DNA of 34,648 nt from NCBI GenBank assembly GCA_028284925.1, contig JANQQT010000169.1:1-34648 (forward strand), in the 5' to 3' direction. Shown here piece by piece: positions 9,040 through 17,232 of the stretch. The stretch comes from Phycisphaeraceae bacterium. Its GTDB lineage: Bacteria; Planctomycetota; Phycisphaerae; Phycisphaerales; Zrk34. Made by a program: the position numbers and the translations under genes. Under the pieces are notes generated by a model that had not been told where the DNA came from, did not search any database, and saw only the letters and a program-made list of their open reading frames with translations. The stretch's first letter is position 1. Each line of letters begins with the position of its first letter.

Positions 9040-9816
9040 ATGATTAACTTCAGACTTGATGGCAAACGGGCGCTGATTGGTGGAGGCAGCAGCGGAATCG
9101 GTCTTGGCATTGCACGCGGATTCCTGGAAGCAGGAGCAAGCGTAGTCCTCGCGGCGCGGAATGAGGAGAAGCTGACGGCTGCGAAAACCAAACTGGACAA
9201 AGAATTCGGCAAAACGGAAAAGGCGGTGGATGTCACCTCGTTCGACGTCCATGACGTGGAAGGTGTTGGAAATTGGTATGCAGAACTGGTCGAGAAGCAT
9301 GGAGGATTCGATTTACTCGTCACCTGCGCGGCCACGACCCATCGGGCACGCGCGGATGAGTTAACCCTGGACCAGTGGCGGGAAGTCATGGATGTCAATT
9401 TGAATTCGGTGTTTGCCATGTGCCAGGCATTCGGCAAGGAACGCATCGCAAGTGGACAAAAGGGAAAGATCATTAATATTGCAAGCCTGATGACCTCGGC
9501 AACACGACCGGGAACAAGTGCCTATACGGCAACGAAAGGCGGTATCGGCCAACTCACCAAATCACTTGCATTGGACTGGGCGAGGAGTGGAATACAGGTC
9601 AATGCGATCGCCCCGGGATACGTCGCAACACCCTTGACACAGGCATTGCAGGACGATGCGGAGTTCACGCATTGGGTGGAAAGTCGGTGTCCTCTGGGGC
9701 GATGGGCGACGCCTGCGGACATGGCCGGCCCGGCGGTATTTCTGGCAAGCGACGCAAGCGACTTTATGACCGGCCAGACGATCTATGTCGACGGTGGATG
9801 GCTTTGCGGTTTATAA
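9040..9816 (+). CDS. Short-chain dehydrogenase/reductase (SDR family oxidoreductase)
   Basis: 258 residues, the usual length for classical SDRs. The NAD(P)-binding motif GGGSSGIGLG is at residues 14-23. The active-site set is complete: Asn120 (MDVNL), Ser149 (INIASL), Tyr162 and Lys166 (AYTATKGG). The usual NNAG element is replaced by TCAAT. The C-terminal GQTIYVDGGWL is typical. The sequence resembles gluconate 5-dehydrogenase and 3-oxoacyl-ACP reductase-like members, so reversible oxidation of a sugar alcohol or hydroxy group is likely, but the substrate is not identifiable. Cytoplasmic. It lies 53 bases after the glycosyltransferase gene and may be cotranscribed. The ATG has only a weak upstream site. 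Confidence 0.92.
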   Translation: MINFRLDGKRALIGGGSSGIGLGIARGFLEAGASVVLAARNEEKLTAAKTKLDKEFGKTEKAVDVTSFDVHDVEGVGNWYAELVEKHGGFDLLVTCAATTHRARADELTLDQWREVMDVNLNSVFAMCQAFGKERIASGQKGKIINIASLMTSATRPGTSAYTATKGGIGQLTKSLALDWARSGIQVNAIAPGYVATPLTQALQDDAEFTHWVESRCPLGRWATPADMAGPAVFLASDASDFMTGQTIYVDGGWLCGL

Positions 9817-9903
9817 GATTGTCGCGAAACAAAAGTGAACCGGGATTTCCTTGTCAACGTACGCATGGAGTAAGACACCGGGGGCCTGAGCAAGGATTTG
9901 GCA

Positions 9904-10614
9904 ATGAGTGAACAGGTAGGCATCATGAGGCGATTTGACTGGAAGTCTTTCTGGGGCATGTTTCTAGTCGCAATTGCACCGAGCGTGGGCGTACTGGCGA
10001 CGCAGTTTTTTCAGGGAAGTAATTTCGGGCCTCTGGTATGGGTCTTTTCCAAAGCTTGGCTGTTTGGATTACCCGTACTCTGGCATTTGAAGGTAGACAA
10101 GGCGAAGCTGAGTTGGTCGAAGCCGGAGTTGGGCGGATGGACCATCGGAATCGTCAGCGGCGTGTTGATCCTTGTCGCCATCCTGGGCGTGTACTTCCTG
10201 GCCCGAGATCAAATCAATGCCAAAGTTCCGGACTTGCGTGCGGCGCTCGAGAATTTCAAACTGGATGCAAGATGGAAGTACATCCTCGGAGCGTTGTATT
10301 GGATCCTGATCAATTCCGTGCTTGAAGAGTACGTTTTTCGATGGTTTATCTTTCGCAAATGCGAAGCGCTCATGGGCGGAGCATGGGCGGTGGTCGCCGC
10401 GGGAATAATCTTCGTAGTGCATCACACCATCGCGATGAGCGCGTTTCTCCCCGCAGGACTAAATGCACTGGCAAGTTTCGGCATCTTCATCGGCGGCGCC
10501 ATGTGGTCATGGATGTACCTGAAATATCGAAGCATCTGGATCGGATACATCAGCCACGCTTTCGCAGACATAGCAATCTTCGGATTGGGTTGGTATCTGG
10601 TGTATGTGTTGTAG
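9904..10614 (+). CDS. CPBP family intramembrane metalloprotease (CAAX protease-like, Abi family)
   Basis: 236 residues from the ATG at 9904, which has AAGGA seven bases upstream (an in-frame TTG at 9898 overlaps this region and is less likely). The protein has several hydrophobic helices. The three CPBP motifs are present: EEYVFRWFIFR (Glu141, Glu142, Arg146), FVVHHT (His173/174) and a late ISHAFADI with His218 and Asp222. Family members are membrane-embedded glutamic-type or metal-dependent endoproteases; in bacteria some act in protein maturation, bacteriocin immunity or anti-sigma cleavage, but most are uncharacterised. It ends 18 bases from the stop of the convergent hydrolase gene, with no room for a separate terminator. 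Confidence 0.88.
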   Translation: MSEQVGIMRRFDWKSFWGMFLVAIAPSVGVLATQFFQGSNFGPLVWVFSKAWLFGLPVLWHLKVDKAKLSWSKPELGGWTIGIVSGVLILVAILGVYFLARDQINAKVPDLRAALENFKLDARWKYILGALYWILINSVLEEYVFRWFIFRKCEALMGGAWAVVAAGIIFVVHHTIAMSAFLPAGLNALASFGIFIGGAMWSWMYLKYRSIWIGYISHAFADIAIFGLGWYLVYVL

Positions 10615-10632
10615 TTTCAAGCGGTTCGAGAA

Positions 10633-11496
10633 CTAATCGGACCAATGGTCTGCAATGATCCTCACCAACGCATCCGGAGCTTCGACGTGAATCCAGTGAC
10701 CGGACGAAACGATGTGATAGTGAACGTTTGGTATGGTTTCAGCTAATGTTTGCATCATCTTCGCCGCATCGAGTGAAATAGCCTCGGATCGATCGGCGTG
10801 AATGAAGTGAATATGCATGTCCGCAGGTGGTGATTGAATCAAAGAAGTGAAATCCGAGGCAAAATAATCATCCAACAGCAATTCGATGTGATCAAGATCA
10901 AATCGCCAGCGAAGAGGCTTGCCTGAATTGGATTGCGAGTCTTCCCTTACCGCCTCGCGCATTGGACTGCGCGTCAGATTGGTTGCAAGCCACTGAGAAA
11001 CGGAAAGTGGCAACCCATTCAACCGCATTTGTTCCATCGCTTCATTCCGGTCCCCAAACGTACCGGGAAGTGACCGAAGAAGCCGGATGACGCGTGGAGC
11101 TTCTCCCATCGGTGGTGTCGCTGCGTACGTCGAATCAAGAATAAACAGCTTTCTTACCAACTCAGAGTACATTCTCGCGACCTGAAGCGCAACCTTACCT
11201 CCAAATGAGTGTGCAATGATACTTACGCCAGATAATTCAAGGTGTTTGATCAGGCGACCAACATCATGAGCAGCTGCCTCAAGTGAATATGGCGGCGGTG
11301 TACCCAGTGAGTGACCGTGTTCAGGCAGGTCAATCAATATGGGGCAAATGGAAGCGTTTTGACCGTGAAGCAATTTAGCGAGTGGCTGAAGGTTCCGACC
11401 GGAACCCAGAATCCCATGCAGAAAAAGAACCGGCACGACTTCGGAAGAAGACATGGCAATCGGCAAGGTATGGTGAAGTAGCGGGCGTGATTCCAT
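10633..11496 (-). CDS. Alpha/beta hydrolase (YbfF/ABHD11-like esterase)
   Basis: 287 residues with the alpha/beta-hydrolase signature. An oxyanion-hole strand VLFLHGILGSGRN is at about 23-35, LPEHGHS follows, and the nucleophile elbow is AHSFGGK with Ser97. A late GHWIHVEAP carries the likely catalytic His267. The acidic member is probably in LFILDST or in IHADRSE. The order and spacing match small cytosolic esterases such as YbfF and mitochondrial ABHD11. No signal peptide is evident. An in-frame ATG at 11454 (MSSSEVV) is an alternative start; neither has a strong ribosome-binding site. It is divergent from the PEP-CTERM gene and convergent with the CPBP gene. Confidence 0.88.
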   Translation of the reverse strand: MESRPLLHHTLPIAMSSSEVVPVLFLHGILGSGRNLQPLAKLLHGQNASICPILIDLPEHGHSLGTPPPYSLEAAAHDVGRLIKHLELSGVSIIAHSFGGKVALQVARMYSELVRKLFILDSTYAATPPMGEAPRVIRLLRSLPGTFGDRNEAMEQMRLNGLPLSVSQWLATNLTRSPMREAVREDSQSNSGKPLRWRFDLDHIELLLDDYFASDFTSLIQSPPADMHIHFIHADRSEAISLDAAKMMQTLAETIPNVHYHIVSSGHWIHVEAPDALVRIIADHWSD

Positions 11497-11585
11497 AGGA
11501 ATGAAGGAGTCTAGGTACTCAAATCAGACAATCCATCCAACGAAATTTGCTTGGCGGCTCTGGATGTGAATCTCCTTGATTAGGG

Positions 11586-11591
11586 TATAAT
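11586..11591 (+). promoter_or_regulatory. Putative -10 box of the PEP-CTERM repeat gene
   Basis: A perfect TATAAT lies 42 bases before the chosen start at 11633 in the divergent gap with the hydrolase gene. No convincing -35 is seen at normal spacing, so the call rests on the -10 and its position. Confidence 0.4.
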
Positions 11592-11632
11592 TGGATATCG
11601 AGAATGATGAATCGTCGATTGGGAGCGCATGG

Positions 11633-14449
11633 ATGCGTTTGATCCGCGAGAATCTCAGGATTGGATGGATAGCGAGTCTGGGGGTCGTTCTATTGTCAAT
11701 ATGGATGGGGCCTCAAGAGGCTACAGCGATCACGCGCGATTGGAACGGGAGCATAGACTCACTATTTGGCCGGGATGGAAATTGGTCGCCCGCCGGCGTG
11801 CCGACTTCCGGCGATGCGATTCGTTTCGGGCTCTCCGGCGTGCACGAAGTTTCGTTTGATGCATCACGGTCAACCGGCCCCGTCACCTTTAGTCTGGGTG
11901 AAATGGCATGGCTGCCGGAGGACGTCATGGGGGCCGACGATATTATCCTTGAAACGGCGGGGCAAAACCTGATTAGCGGAGGGACTCTCCAAATTGAAGG
12001 CCGTGTGGGAAGAGAATTCACCTGGCAGTTGGATGGTGACCTTTTCGTTTCGAAGTTATTCGGTAGCGGTATGAGCCGTTTCAGGATCGGTTCCGATAGC
12101 ATGTTGTTGCAAACCGCCGGCAGATTTCAGGTAGGCTCCAGCCGGGGTGGAGCCTTGGATATTGTTGGAGGAGAAATACGCAACATGGGTGGCGAGGTTT
12201 CCATTGGAGAAGGCGCCAATTCAAACGGCCTCGCTACCCTAAACGGACTGAATTCATCCTGGCAGGTAGAGAGTATGTTCCGCGTCGGTCGAAAAAACCT
12301 TGCCACCGGCAGATTGGAGATTCTCCAGGGAGGACAGTTGGATACCAACGAGTCTGCCGGCTTGGGCGCGCGCATAGGCGATGAATCAGGCAGCGCCGGA
12401 GAAGTCCTGGTGATGGGTTTACCGGACCCGGATGGAGACGGACCGGAAACGGCTGTCGAATCGATATGGACCAATCTCGGATTCATGCACGTCGGCAAGG
12501 ATGGCATGGGCACGCTTGAGCTACAGGCAGGCGGAGTGGTGGAGAACACCACGGTTGGCATCACAGATGCCGAAGTAAGCGTGGGAACGGGACCAGCCGG
12601 TATGGGCGTGATATCAATTGACGGTCTTGGTTCACGCTTCTCTACAGGCGAGAGATTGAAAGTGGGCATCGAGGGCATCGGTGAGATTAACGTAACCAAC
12701 GCGGGAAAACTAGAGAGCGGTTTTACCCAAATCGGCATGGACACCGATGGCAATGGCACAATCACTGTTGACGGAACTGGCTCCACTTGGGACGCCAGCG
12801 TGGTGGACATCGGGCGTGGCGGTTTAGGTAAGGTTGAGGTCTTAAATGGCGGAAAATTCACCAGCATCAGTGCCGAGATCGGAGACACAACCGGAGGAGA
12901 AGGAGAGGTAGAAGTATCGGGAGAGTCCTCTCTTTGGGAGGCCGGAATACTGACGATCGGGCCAAGAGGCAAAGGAACATTGACCATTCGTGATGGAGGC
13001 GCCGTAGCCGGCGGTCTAACCATCGTCAGCGATTTGAGTGGTGCAAGCGGAGAGGTAAAGGTTGAAGGCGCTGCGTCGACGTGGACCGCCGACCAGCTCC
13101 GAATCGGAAAGCGAGGCTTGGGAACGCTGGACGTGACGGATGGCGGAGCCGTAATCAGTGAAAGCGGATGGGTTGGCGAATCGGCGGGTGCAGCAGGCAT
13201 CGTCACCGTTGCGGGAAACGGTGCCCGATGGCAGGTCAATGACGATCTGATCCTGGGCGGAACGTCTGGCGCATCCGGAGGTACCGGAAGGATCACGCTG
13301 GAGGATGATGGCAACCTTGAAATCAGAGGCAATCTCACCATGTACGCGGGTAGTCGAATCATCCTTGATGGTGGTGTGTTAATTGCGAATCAGCTATCCG
13401 AACCCACCGGCGGGGAAGTGCCGGGCGCGATTGACTGGAATCGCGGGACGCTACGCATCACAGGCGAAGCCGGACTTCGCCTGGGCGATACTCCCTTTAT
13501 CAATGCGTCACAGAATTTGTCCGGCAGTCAATTCCTGGAAATCACCGAGAAACTGGTCATCACAACAGGCAACCAATTGAGCGCAAAAGGCGGTAATATC
13601 GTGGTTGGACAAGCTGAAATTGCTCCGGGAGGGACATGGACCATCTTGGGCGGCATTCAGGACTTTGGAGCAGGTTTGTTGAATGAGGGAAGCCTGGCCC
13701 TGATCAATGCATCAGCAACCGGTAACATCACAGGGACTTCGGGCGGCGAGGTCACGCTGGTCAACGGTGCGACGTTCAACGGCATATTCCTGGGCGCGGG
13801 CAATCTGGTAGGGAGCGGAACGGCGACATTCACTGGCGGATTCGGCGCAGCGGATGGCGCTGGATCACTTGACATTGAAGTCGATGTTACCTTGACGGAA
13901 ACCAATACATTCTTCGTCGAAATCGGAGGAACATCAGCGGGCAGTGAATTCGACCAGGTCGTAATCGATGCCGATATTGACATTTCCGGTCGAATCAGCA
14001 TCGCGCTGATTGATGGCTTCACGCCTGAAATCGGATCGCGTTTCGAAGTGCTGAAATTTGACAATCGCATCGGTGACTTTTCCGAGATCAACGGTGAGTT
14101 CGTCACGCAGGGCACTTTCTGGGTGAAATCCTGGGAAGATAACACTCTGGTACTAACACTTACCGCAATCGCAGGCGACGCCAATCTCGATGGCCTCGTC
14201 ACCACCATCGATCTGGCAATTTGGGACGAGAACATTGGACGCTCATCCAATGTCGGCTTCGAGGATGGCGATTTTGACGGTGATGGCGATGTGGATGGAT
14301 TCGACTTTCAGGTCTGGCAGCAACATTTTGGTCAATCCGTAAATGGCGGTGGGAATGGCTCGGCGTTATCCGAGATACCTGAATCCACGACCCTCTTGGG
14401 CTTGGCATTGGGTACCTTCATCATTGGCACACGACGATTAAGGACCTGA
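11633..14449 (+). CDS. Exported T5SS/PEP-CTERM-associated repeat protein with dockerin-like domain and PEP-CTERM-type anchor
   Basis: About 938 residues from the ATG at 11633, preceded by GGGAG at seven bases; an in-frame TTG at 11591 would add 14 residues but lacks a site and overlaps the putative -10. A signal peptide (about MRLIRENLRIGWIASLGVVL to the EATA end) leads into a long run of repeats of about 40-50 residues, such as GTLTIRDGGAV, VEGAASTWTADQLRIGKRG and VSGESSLWEAGILTIG. This is the TIGR04393-type repeat, expected to form a beta-solenoid. Near the C-terminus are two EF-hand-like dockerin halves (GDANLDGLVTTIDLAIW and GDFDGDGDVDGFDFQVW). The end is IPESTTLLGLALGTFIIG plus RRLRT, a PEP-CTERM sorting signal in which PEP is PES. 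Surface or exopolymer location is inferred. Confidence 0.9.
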   Translation: MRLIRENLRIGWIASLGVVLLSIWMGPQEATAITRDWNGSIDSLFGRDGNWSPAGVPTSGDAIRFGLSGVHEVSFDASRSTGPVTFSLGEMAWLPEDVMGADDIILETAGQNLISGGTLQIEGRVGREFTWQLDGDLFVSKLFGSGMSRFRIGSDSMLLQTAGRFQVGSSRGGALDIVGGEIRNMGGEVSIGEGANSNGLATLNGLNSSWQVESMFRVGRKNLATGRLEILQGGQLDTNESAGLGARIGDESGSAGEVLVMGLPDPDGDGPETAVESIWTNLGFMHVGKDGMGTLELQAGGVVENTTVGITDAEVSVGTGPAGMGVISIDGLGSRFSTGERLKVGIEGIGEINVTNAGKLESGFTQIGMDTDGNGTITVDGTGSTWDASVVDIGRGGLGKVEVLNGGKFTSISAEIGDTTGGEGEVEVSGESSLWEAGILTIGPRGKGTLTIRDGGAVAGGLTIVSDLSGASGEVKVEGAASTWTADQLRIGKRGLGTLDVTDGGAVISESGWVGESAGAAGIVTVAGNGARWQVNDDLILGGTSGASGGTGRITLEDDGNLEIRGNLTMYAGSRIILDGGVLIANQLSEPTGGEVPGAIDWNRGTLRITGEAGLRLGDTPFINASQNLSGSQFLEITEKLVITTGNQLSAKGGNIVVGQAEIAPGGTWTILGGIQDFGAGLLNEGSLALINASATGNITGTSGGEVTLVNGATFNGIFLGAGNLVGSGTATFTGGFGAADGAGSLDIEVDVTLTETNTFFVEIGGTSAGSEFDQVVIDADIDISGRISIALIDGFTPEIGSRFEVLKFDNRIGDFSEINGEFVTQGTFWVKSWEDNTLVLTLTAIAGDANLDGLVTTIDLAIWDENIGRSSNVGFEDGDFDGDGDVDGFDFQVWQQHFGQSVNGGGNGSALSEIPESTTLLGLALGTFIIGTRRLRT

Positions 14450-14602
14450 TCCGAAGCGGACCATACCTGGACATTCAATCACCGCAATGTATCAACTGTC
14501 GCTTGGCGAATCATGCATTATGTGATATCGTTGCGGACTTAATTACACTCCCGGAATGACTTTCCCACGGAACGACTATCCCGGACAATGGAGGTAAACA
14601 AA

Positions 14603-15181
14603 ATGGTCATGACACCCTCAACAATGCTCACGCTCGGCACCGAAGCGCCCGATTTCGAATTGGTTTCCACCGAAGGCCAAACCGTACGTTTGGGTGATTA
14701 TGCAGGCAAGCCGCTCCTTGTCGCCTTCATCTGCAACCACTGCCCGTTTGTGAAACATCTTGGCGGCGCACTGGCGGATTTCGCCAGGGAATATGAAGCA
14801 AAGGGATTGGCAACCGTCGCCATCAGCTCAAACGACGTCGAGCAATATCCTGAAGACGGCCTTGAAGGTATGGCTGAGGAAAAGGCCAATTATGGATATC
14901 CTTTTGCCTATGCATGGGACGAAACGCAGGATGTCGCCAAAGCCTACCGCGCAGCCTGCACACCCGATTTCTTCCTCTTCAACGCCGACCATCAACTCGT
15001 TTATCGCGGCCAGTTTGACGAAACACGACCGGATAAAGGCACACCAACCGGAGCAGATATGCGTTCCGCCGCCGACACCCTCCTTGCGGGAAACGACATT
15101 CCCAAGGATCAGGCGCCCAGCGTCGGCTGCAATATCAAATGGAAAAAAGGCGGTGAGCCGGACTACTTCGGCGCACAATAA
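14603..15181 (+). CDS. Thioredoxin-fold (AhpC/TSA-redoxin) protein with CNHCP motif
   Basis: 192 residues. The start is the ATG at 14603, placed by GGAGG about eight bases upstream; the ATG at 14588 would put the initiator over that site. The N-terminus (LGTEAPDFELVSTEGQTVRL) is the typical opening of peroxiredoxin/redoxin proteins. The redox centre is AFICNHCPFVKH with Cys44 and Cys47. Later ACTPDFFLFN carries the cis-Pro region. No signal peptide, so it is a cytoplasmic thiol-disulfide oxidoreductase or peroxiredoxin-like protein. This CNHCP subgroup is widespread but poorly characterised. The methyltransferase gene follows 82 bases later and may be cotranscribed. Confidence 0.9.
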   Translation: MVMTPSTMLTLGTEAPDFELVSTEGQTVRLGDYAGKPLLVAFICNHCPFVKHLGGALADFAREYEAKGLATVAISSNDVEQYPEDGLEGMAEEKANYGYPFAYAWDETQDVAKAYRAACTPDFFLFNADHQLVYRGQFDETRPDKGTPTGADMRSAADTLLAGNDIPKDQAPSVGCNIKWKKGGEPDYFGAQ

Positions 15182-15263
15182 ATGCACCATCCAGACATCC
15201 ACCCTTTGTCGAAAACTGGATGATCCGCCTGATCCGGGTGATAACGAGACAGGGATTCTCCAC

Positions 15264-15926
15264 ATGAGCAATTTACCGCGCATACTCGAAGAAGAGGTAA
15301 TGGACACCGACCAGGAAGTCGAAGCCTACGACCGCATGGACCACGAGGAACCCAAAGCGGCATTCGTAGAACGTCTTATCGAGCTTGGCGCACGAGGATT
15401 AATCCTGGATATCGGTACCGGACCGGGCCATTTCCCCCTTCACGTATGTGAAAAAATCGAAGGCTGCCATGTCGTTGGGATTGACATGGCACACAAGATG
15501 TTGGAGGTCGCCGATACCCGTCGCCTTGGAAGTCCATTCGCTGACCGAATCGAGTATCGAATCGGTAATGCCAAGCAAATCGAAGATTCGGATAATACTT
15601 ACGATGTCGTCTGCAGCAACACCATCCTTCATCACATCCCTAAACCAGTGGACATGTTGCGCGAGGCCTGGCGTGTTCTCAAACCGAATGGCGTCCTGCT
15701 GATTCGTGATCTTTACCGCCCACGTGATGCGAACGAGCTCGACCGCATCGTGTCCGAACATGCCGCCGACTGCGACGCCTACCAAAAGCGCATGTTTGCC
15801 GAAAGTCTCCACGCCGCCCTGACCCCTGATGAGTTGCAGCACATCGCCACCGAGGCCGGCATGACAGGCGTGCAGGTCGTCGTGGATACGGATCGTCACA
15901 TGAGCCTTCAGACATCCGTCGGCTAA
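15264..15926 (+). CDS. Class I SAM-dependent methyltransferase
   Basis: 220 residues from the ATG at 15264. The frame is open further upstream through the thioredoxin gene, but that region is a shadow; MSNLPRILEEEVMD is the first sensible start. Motif I is LDIGTGPGHF (residues 48-57), motif II is VVGIDMAHKML, then RIGNAKQIE and SNTILHHIPKPVDMLREAWRVLKPNG, the standard Methyltransf_11 layout. It probably methylates a small molecule, such as a quinone or a lipid, in the cytoplasm; the substrate is not determinable. It follows the redoxin gene on the same strand. Confidence 0.9.
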   Translation: MSNLPRILEEEVMDTDQEVEAYDRMDHEEPKAAFVERLIELGARGLILDIGTGPGHFPLHVCEKIEGCHVVGIDMAHKMLEVADTRRLGSPFADRIEYRIGNAKQIEDSDNTYDVVCSNTILHHIPKPVDMLREAWRVLKPNGVLLIRDLYRPRDANELDRIVSEHAADCDAYQKRMFAESLHAALTPDELQHIATEAGMTGVQVVVDTDRHMSLQTSVG

Positions 15927-16017
15927 CTCAACGCATCCAAGTCTCCCGGAAGACAATTCGCAATCTGTAGCCTGTATACGTTGAAAAACAATTAGTGATC
16001 GGGAGACGTACCTCTGA

Positions 16018-16026
16018 TGTTATAAT
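16018..16026 (+). promoter_or_regulatory. Extended -10 promoter upstream of the ThuA gene
   Basis: TGTTATAAT, a perfect -10 with the extended TGn element, lies 45 bases before the ThuA start. No good -35 is visible, as is common for extended -10 promoters. Confidence 0.45.
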
Positions 16027-16070
16027 CTGTAGTCATTGATCACCCCCGTAGAATTCATGGAGGCAAAACC

Positions 16071-16985
16071 ATGAGATATAAGGCTGTAATGTTATCGGCA
16101 ATAGCAACCGCGCTCCTGCTATGCGGACCAGTATTCGGAAAAGTTCCCAAGGGAATCAAACCTGAGGAAGCGAAGAAAATCGAAGCCGCCGCGCCGACCA
16201 GGGCCACCGTCAAACCCGCCAGGAAACGACGCGTACTGGCCTTCACACGACCGGCAGGATTCCGCCACCCCTCCATCCCTCACACCGCCTACGCCGTCAA
16301 AATGATGGGCGAAAAGAGCGGCGCGTTTGAGACCGTCATCAGCGATGACCTTTCCATGTTCCTCCCCGACAAGCTCAGCGAGTTTGATGCCGTCGTCCTC
16401 TGCAATACGACCGGTAAATGGATCAGGCCGCGCAAGAACGAGTCTCATCTCGACGAAAAAGTCTTACGCAAAAGCCTCATGAATTTCGTCAAGAGTGGAA
16501 AGGGAATTGCCGGCATCCACGCCGCTTCGGACGCCAATTATCACTGGGGAGAATTTGGTGTCCTGATCGGCGGTTGGTTCTGGGGACACCCCTGGCATGA
16601 AAAAGTCGGTATTCATGTTGAAGAAAAAGATCACCCGCTGGCCCGAGCCTTCAAAGGCAAGGATTTCACCATCACCGATGAAATCTATCAGTTCAAGGAT
16701 CCATACACCAGAGAGAACGTTCGAGTACTCCTGCGTCTGGATACAAAGAAAACCAACATGAAGAAACGTGGCATTCGCCGCAGAGATGGCGACTTTGCCG
16801 TAGCGTGGTGCCGCTCGGAAGGCAAAGGACGCGTGTTCTACAGCTCGCTGGGCCACCGCAAGGAGATATTCTGGAACCCGACCATCATGGCCTTCTATCT
16901 GGACGGAATCCAGTACGCCATAGGAGACATTAAAGCGGACTCCAAAGCCAGTGCCAAAATCGGCCGGGCAACGGTCAAGAAATGA
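16071..16985 (+). CDS. Exported ThuA-like domain protein
   Basis: 304 residues. GGAGG seven bases upstream fixes the start. A signal peptide (KAVMLSAIATALLLCGPVFG) indicates export. The ThuA-like fold is seen in RRVLAFTRPAGFRHPSIPH, an early strand, and in GIAGIHAASDANYHWGEFG with LIGGWFWGHPWH, followed by DHPLARAF and DEIYQFKDPY. FYSSLGHRKEIFWNP is near the C-terminus. ThuA proteins are amidotransferase-like, are named from trehalose utilisation, and are very common in planctomycetes next to Gfo/Idh oxidoreductases and sugar catabolism genes; here the neighbouring Gfo/Idh gene is convergent. The catalytic role is unknown. It is followed by its own intrinsic terminator. Confidence 0.92.
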   Translation: MRYKAVMLSAIATALLLCGPVFGKVPKGIKPEEAKKIEAAAPTRATVKPARKRRVLAFTRPAGFRHPSIPHTAYAVKMMGEKSGAFETVISDDLSMFLPDKLSEFDAVVLCNTTGKWIRPRKNESHLDEKVLRKSLMNFVKSGKGIAGIHAASDANYHWGEFGVLIGGWFWGHPWHEKVGIHVEEKDHPLARAFKGKDFTITDEIYQFKDPYTRENVRVLLRLDTKKTNMKKRGIRRRDGDFAVAWCRSEGKGRVFYSSLGHRKEIFWNPTIMAFYLDGIQYAIGDIKADSKASAKIGRATVKK

Positions 16986-17029
16986 AATAAAGGTCAAACA
17001 ATACCCGTTGTATTGACGCTATCGACATA

Positions 17030-17073
17030 AGCGGTGCGAGTTAAATTGATTTCCACTCGCGCCGCTGTTTTTA
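17030..17073 (+). terminator. Intrinsic terminator of the ThuA gene
   Basis: The arms 17030-17041 and 17055-17066 form a 12-pair stem with one G-U wobble (AGCGGTGCGAGT against ACTCGCGCCGCT) and a 13-base loop. GTTTTTA follows at 17067-17073. It lies 45 bases after the ThuA stop. Confidence 0.8.
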
Positions 17074-17139
17074 TTGCTTACTACACGCTATCCCATTATT
17101 CCACGTCAATTGAATATTCCCCCAAAACCACTTCTAATC

Positions 17140-17191
17140 AAAAAATCGGGGCATCGAACACGCGGTTGATCTCGCACGTATTCGATGCCCC
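17140..17191 (-). terminator. Intrinsic terminator of the Gfo/Idh gene
   Basis: The arms 17181-17191 and 17148-17158 are a perfect 11-base inverted repeat (GGGGCATCGAA) with a 22-base loop. On the minus strand six T residues (complement of 17145-17140) follow two bases after the stem. It lies 42 bases past the stop of the gene at 17233. Confidence 0.82.
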
Positions 17192-17232
17192 ATATCCTGT
17201 TGACGGCCGGACCGTCACTTATTTCACAATCT

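Noticed and set aside
12127-13362. Minus-strand open frame of 411 codons
   Set aside because: It is antisense to the T5SS/PEP-CTERM repeat gene and dominated by Pro/Ser, as expected from reading Gly-rich repeats backwards.
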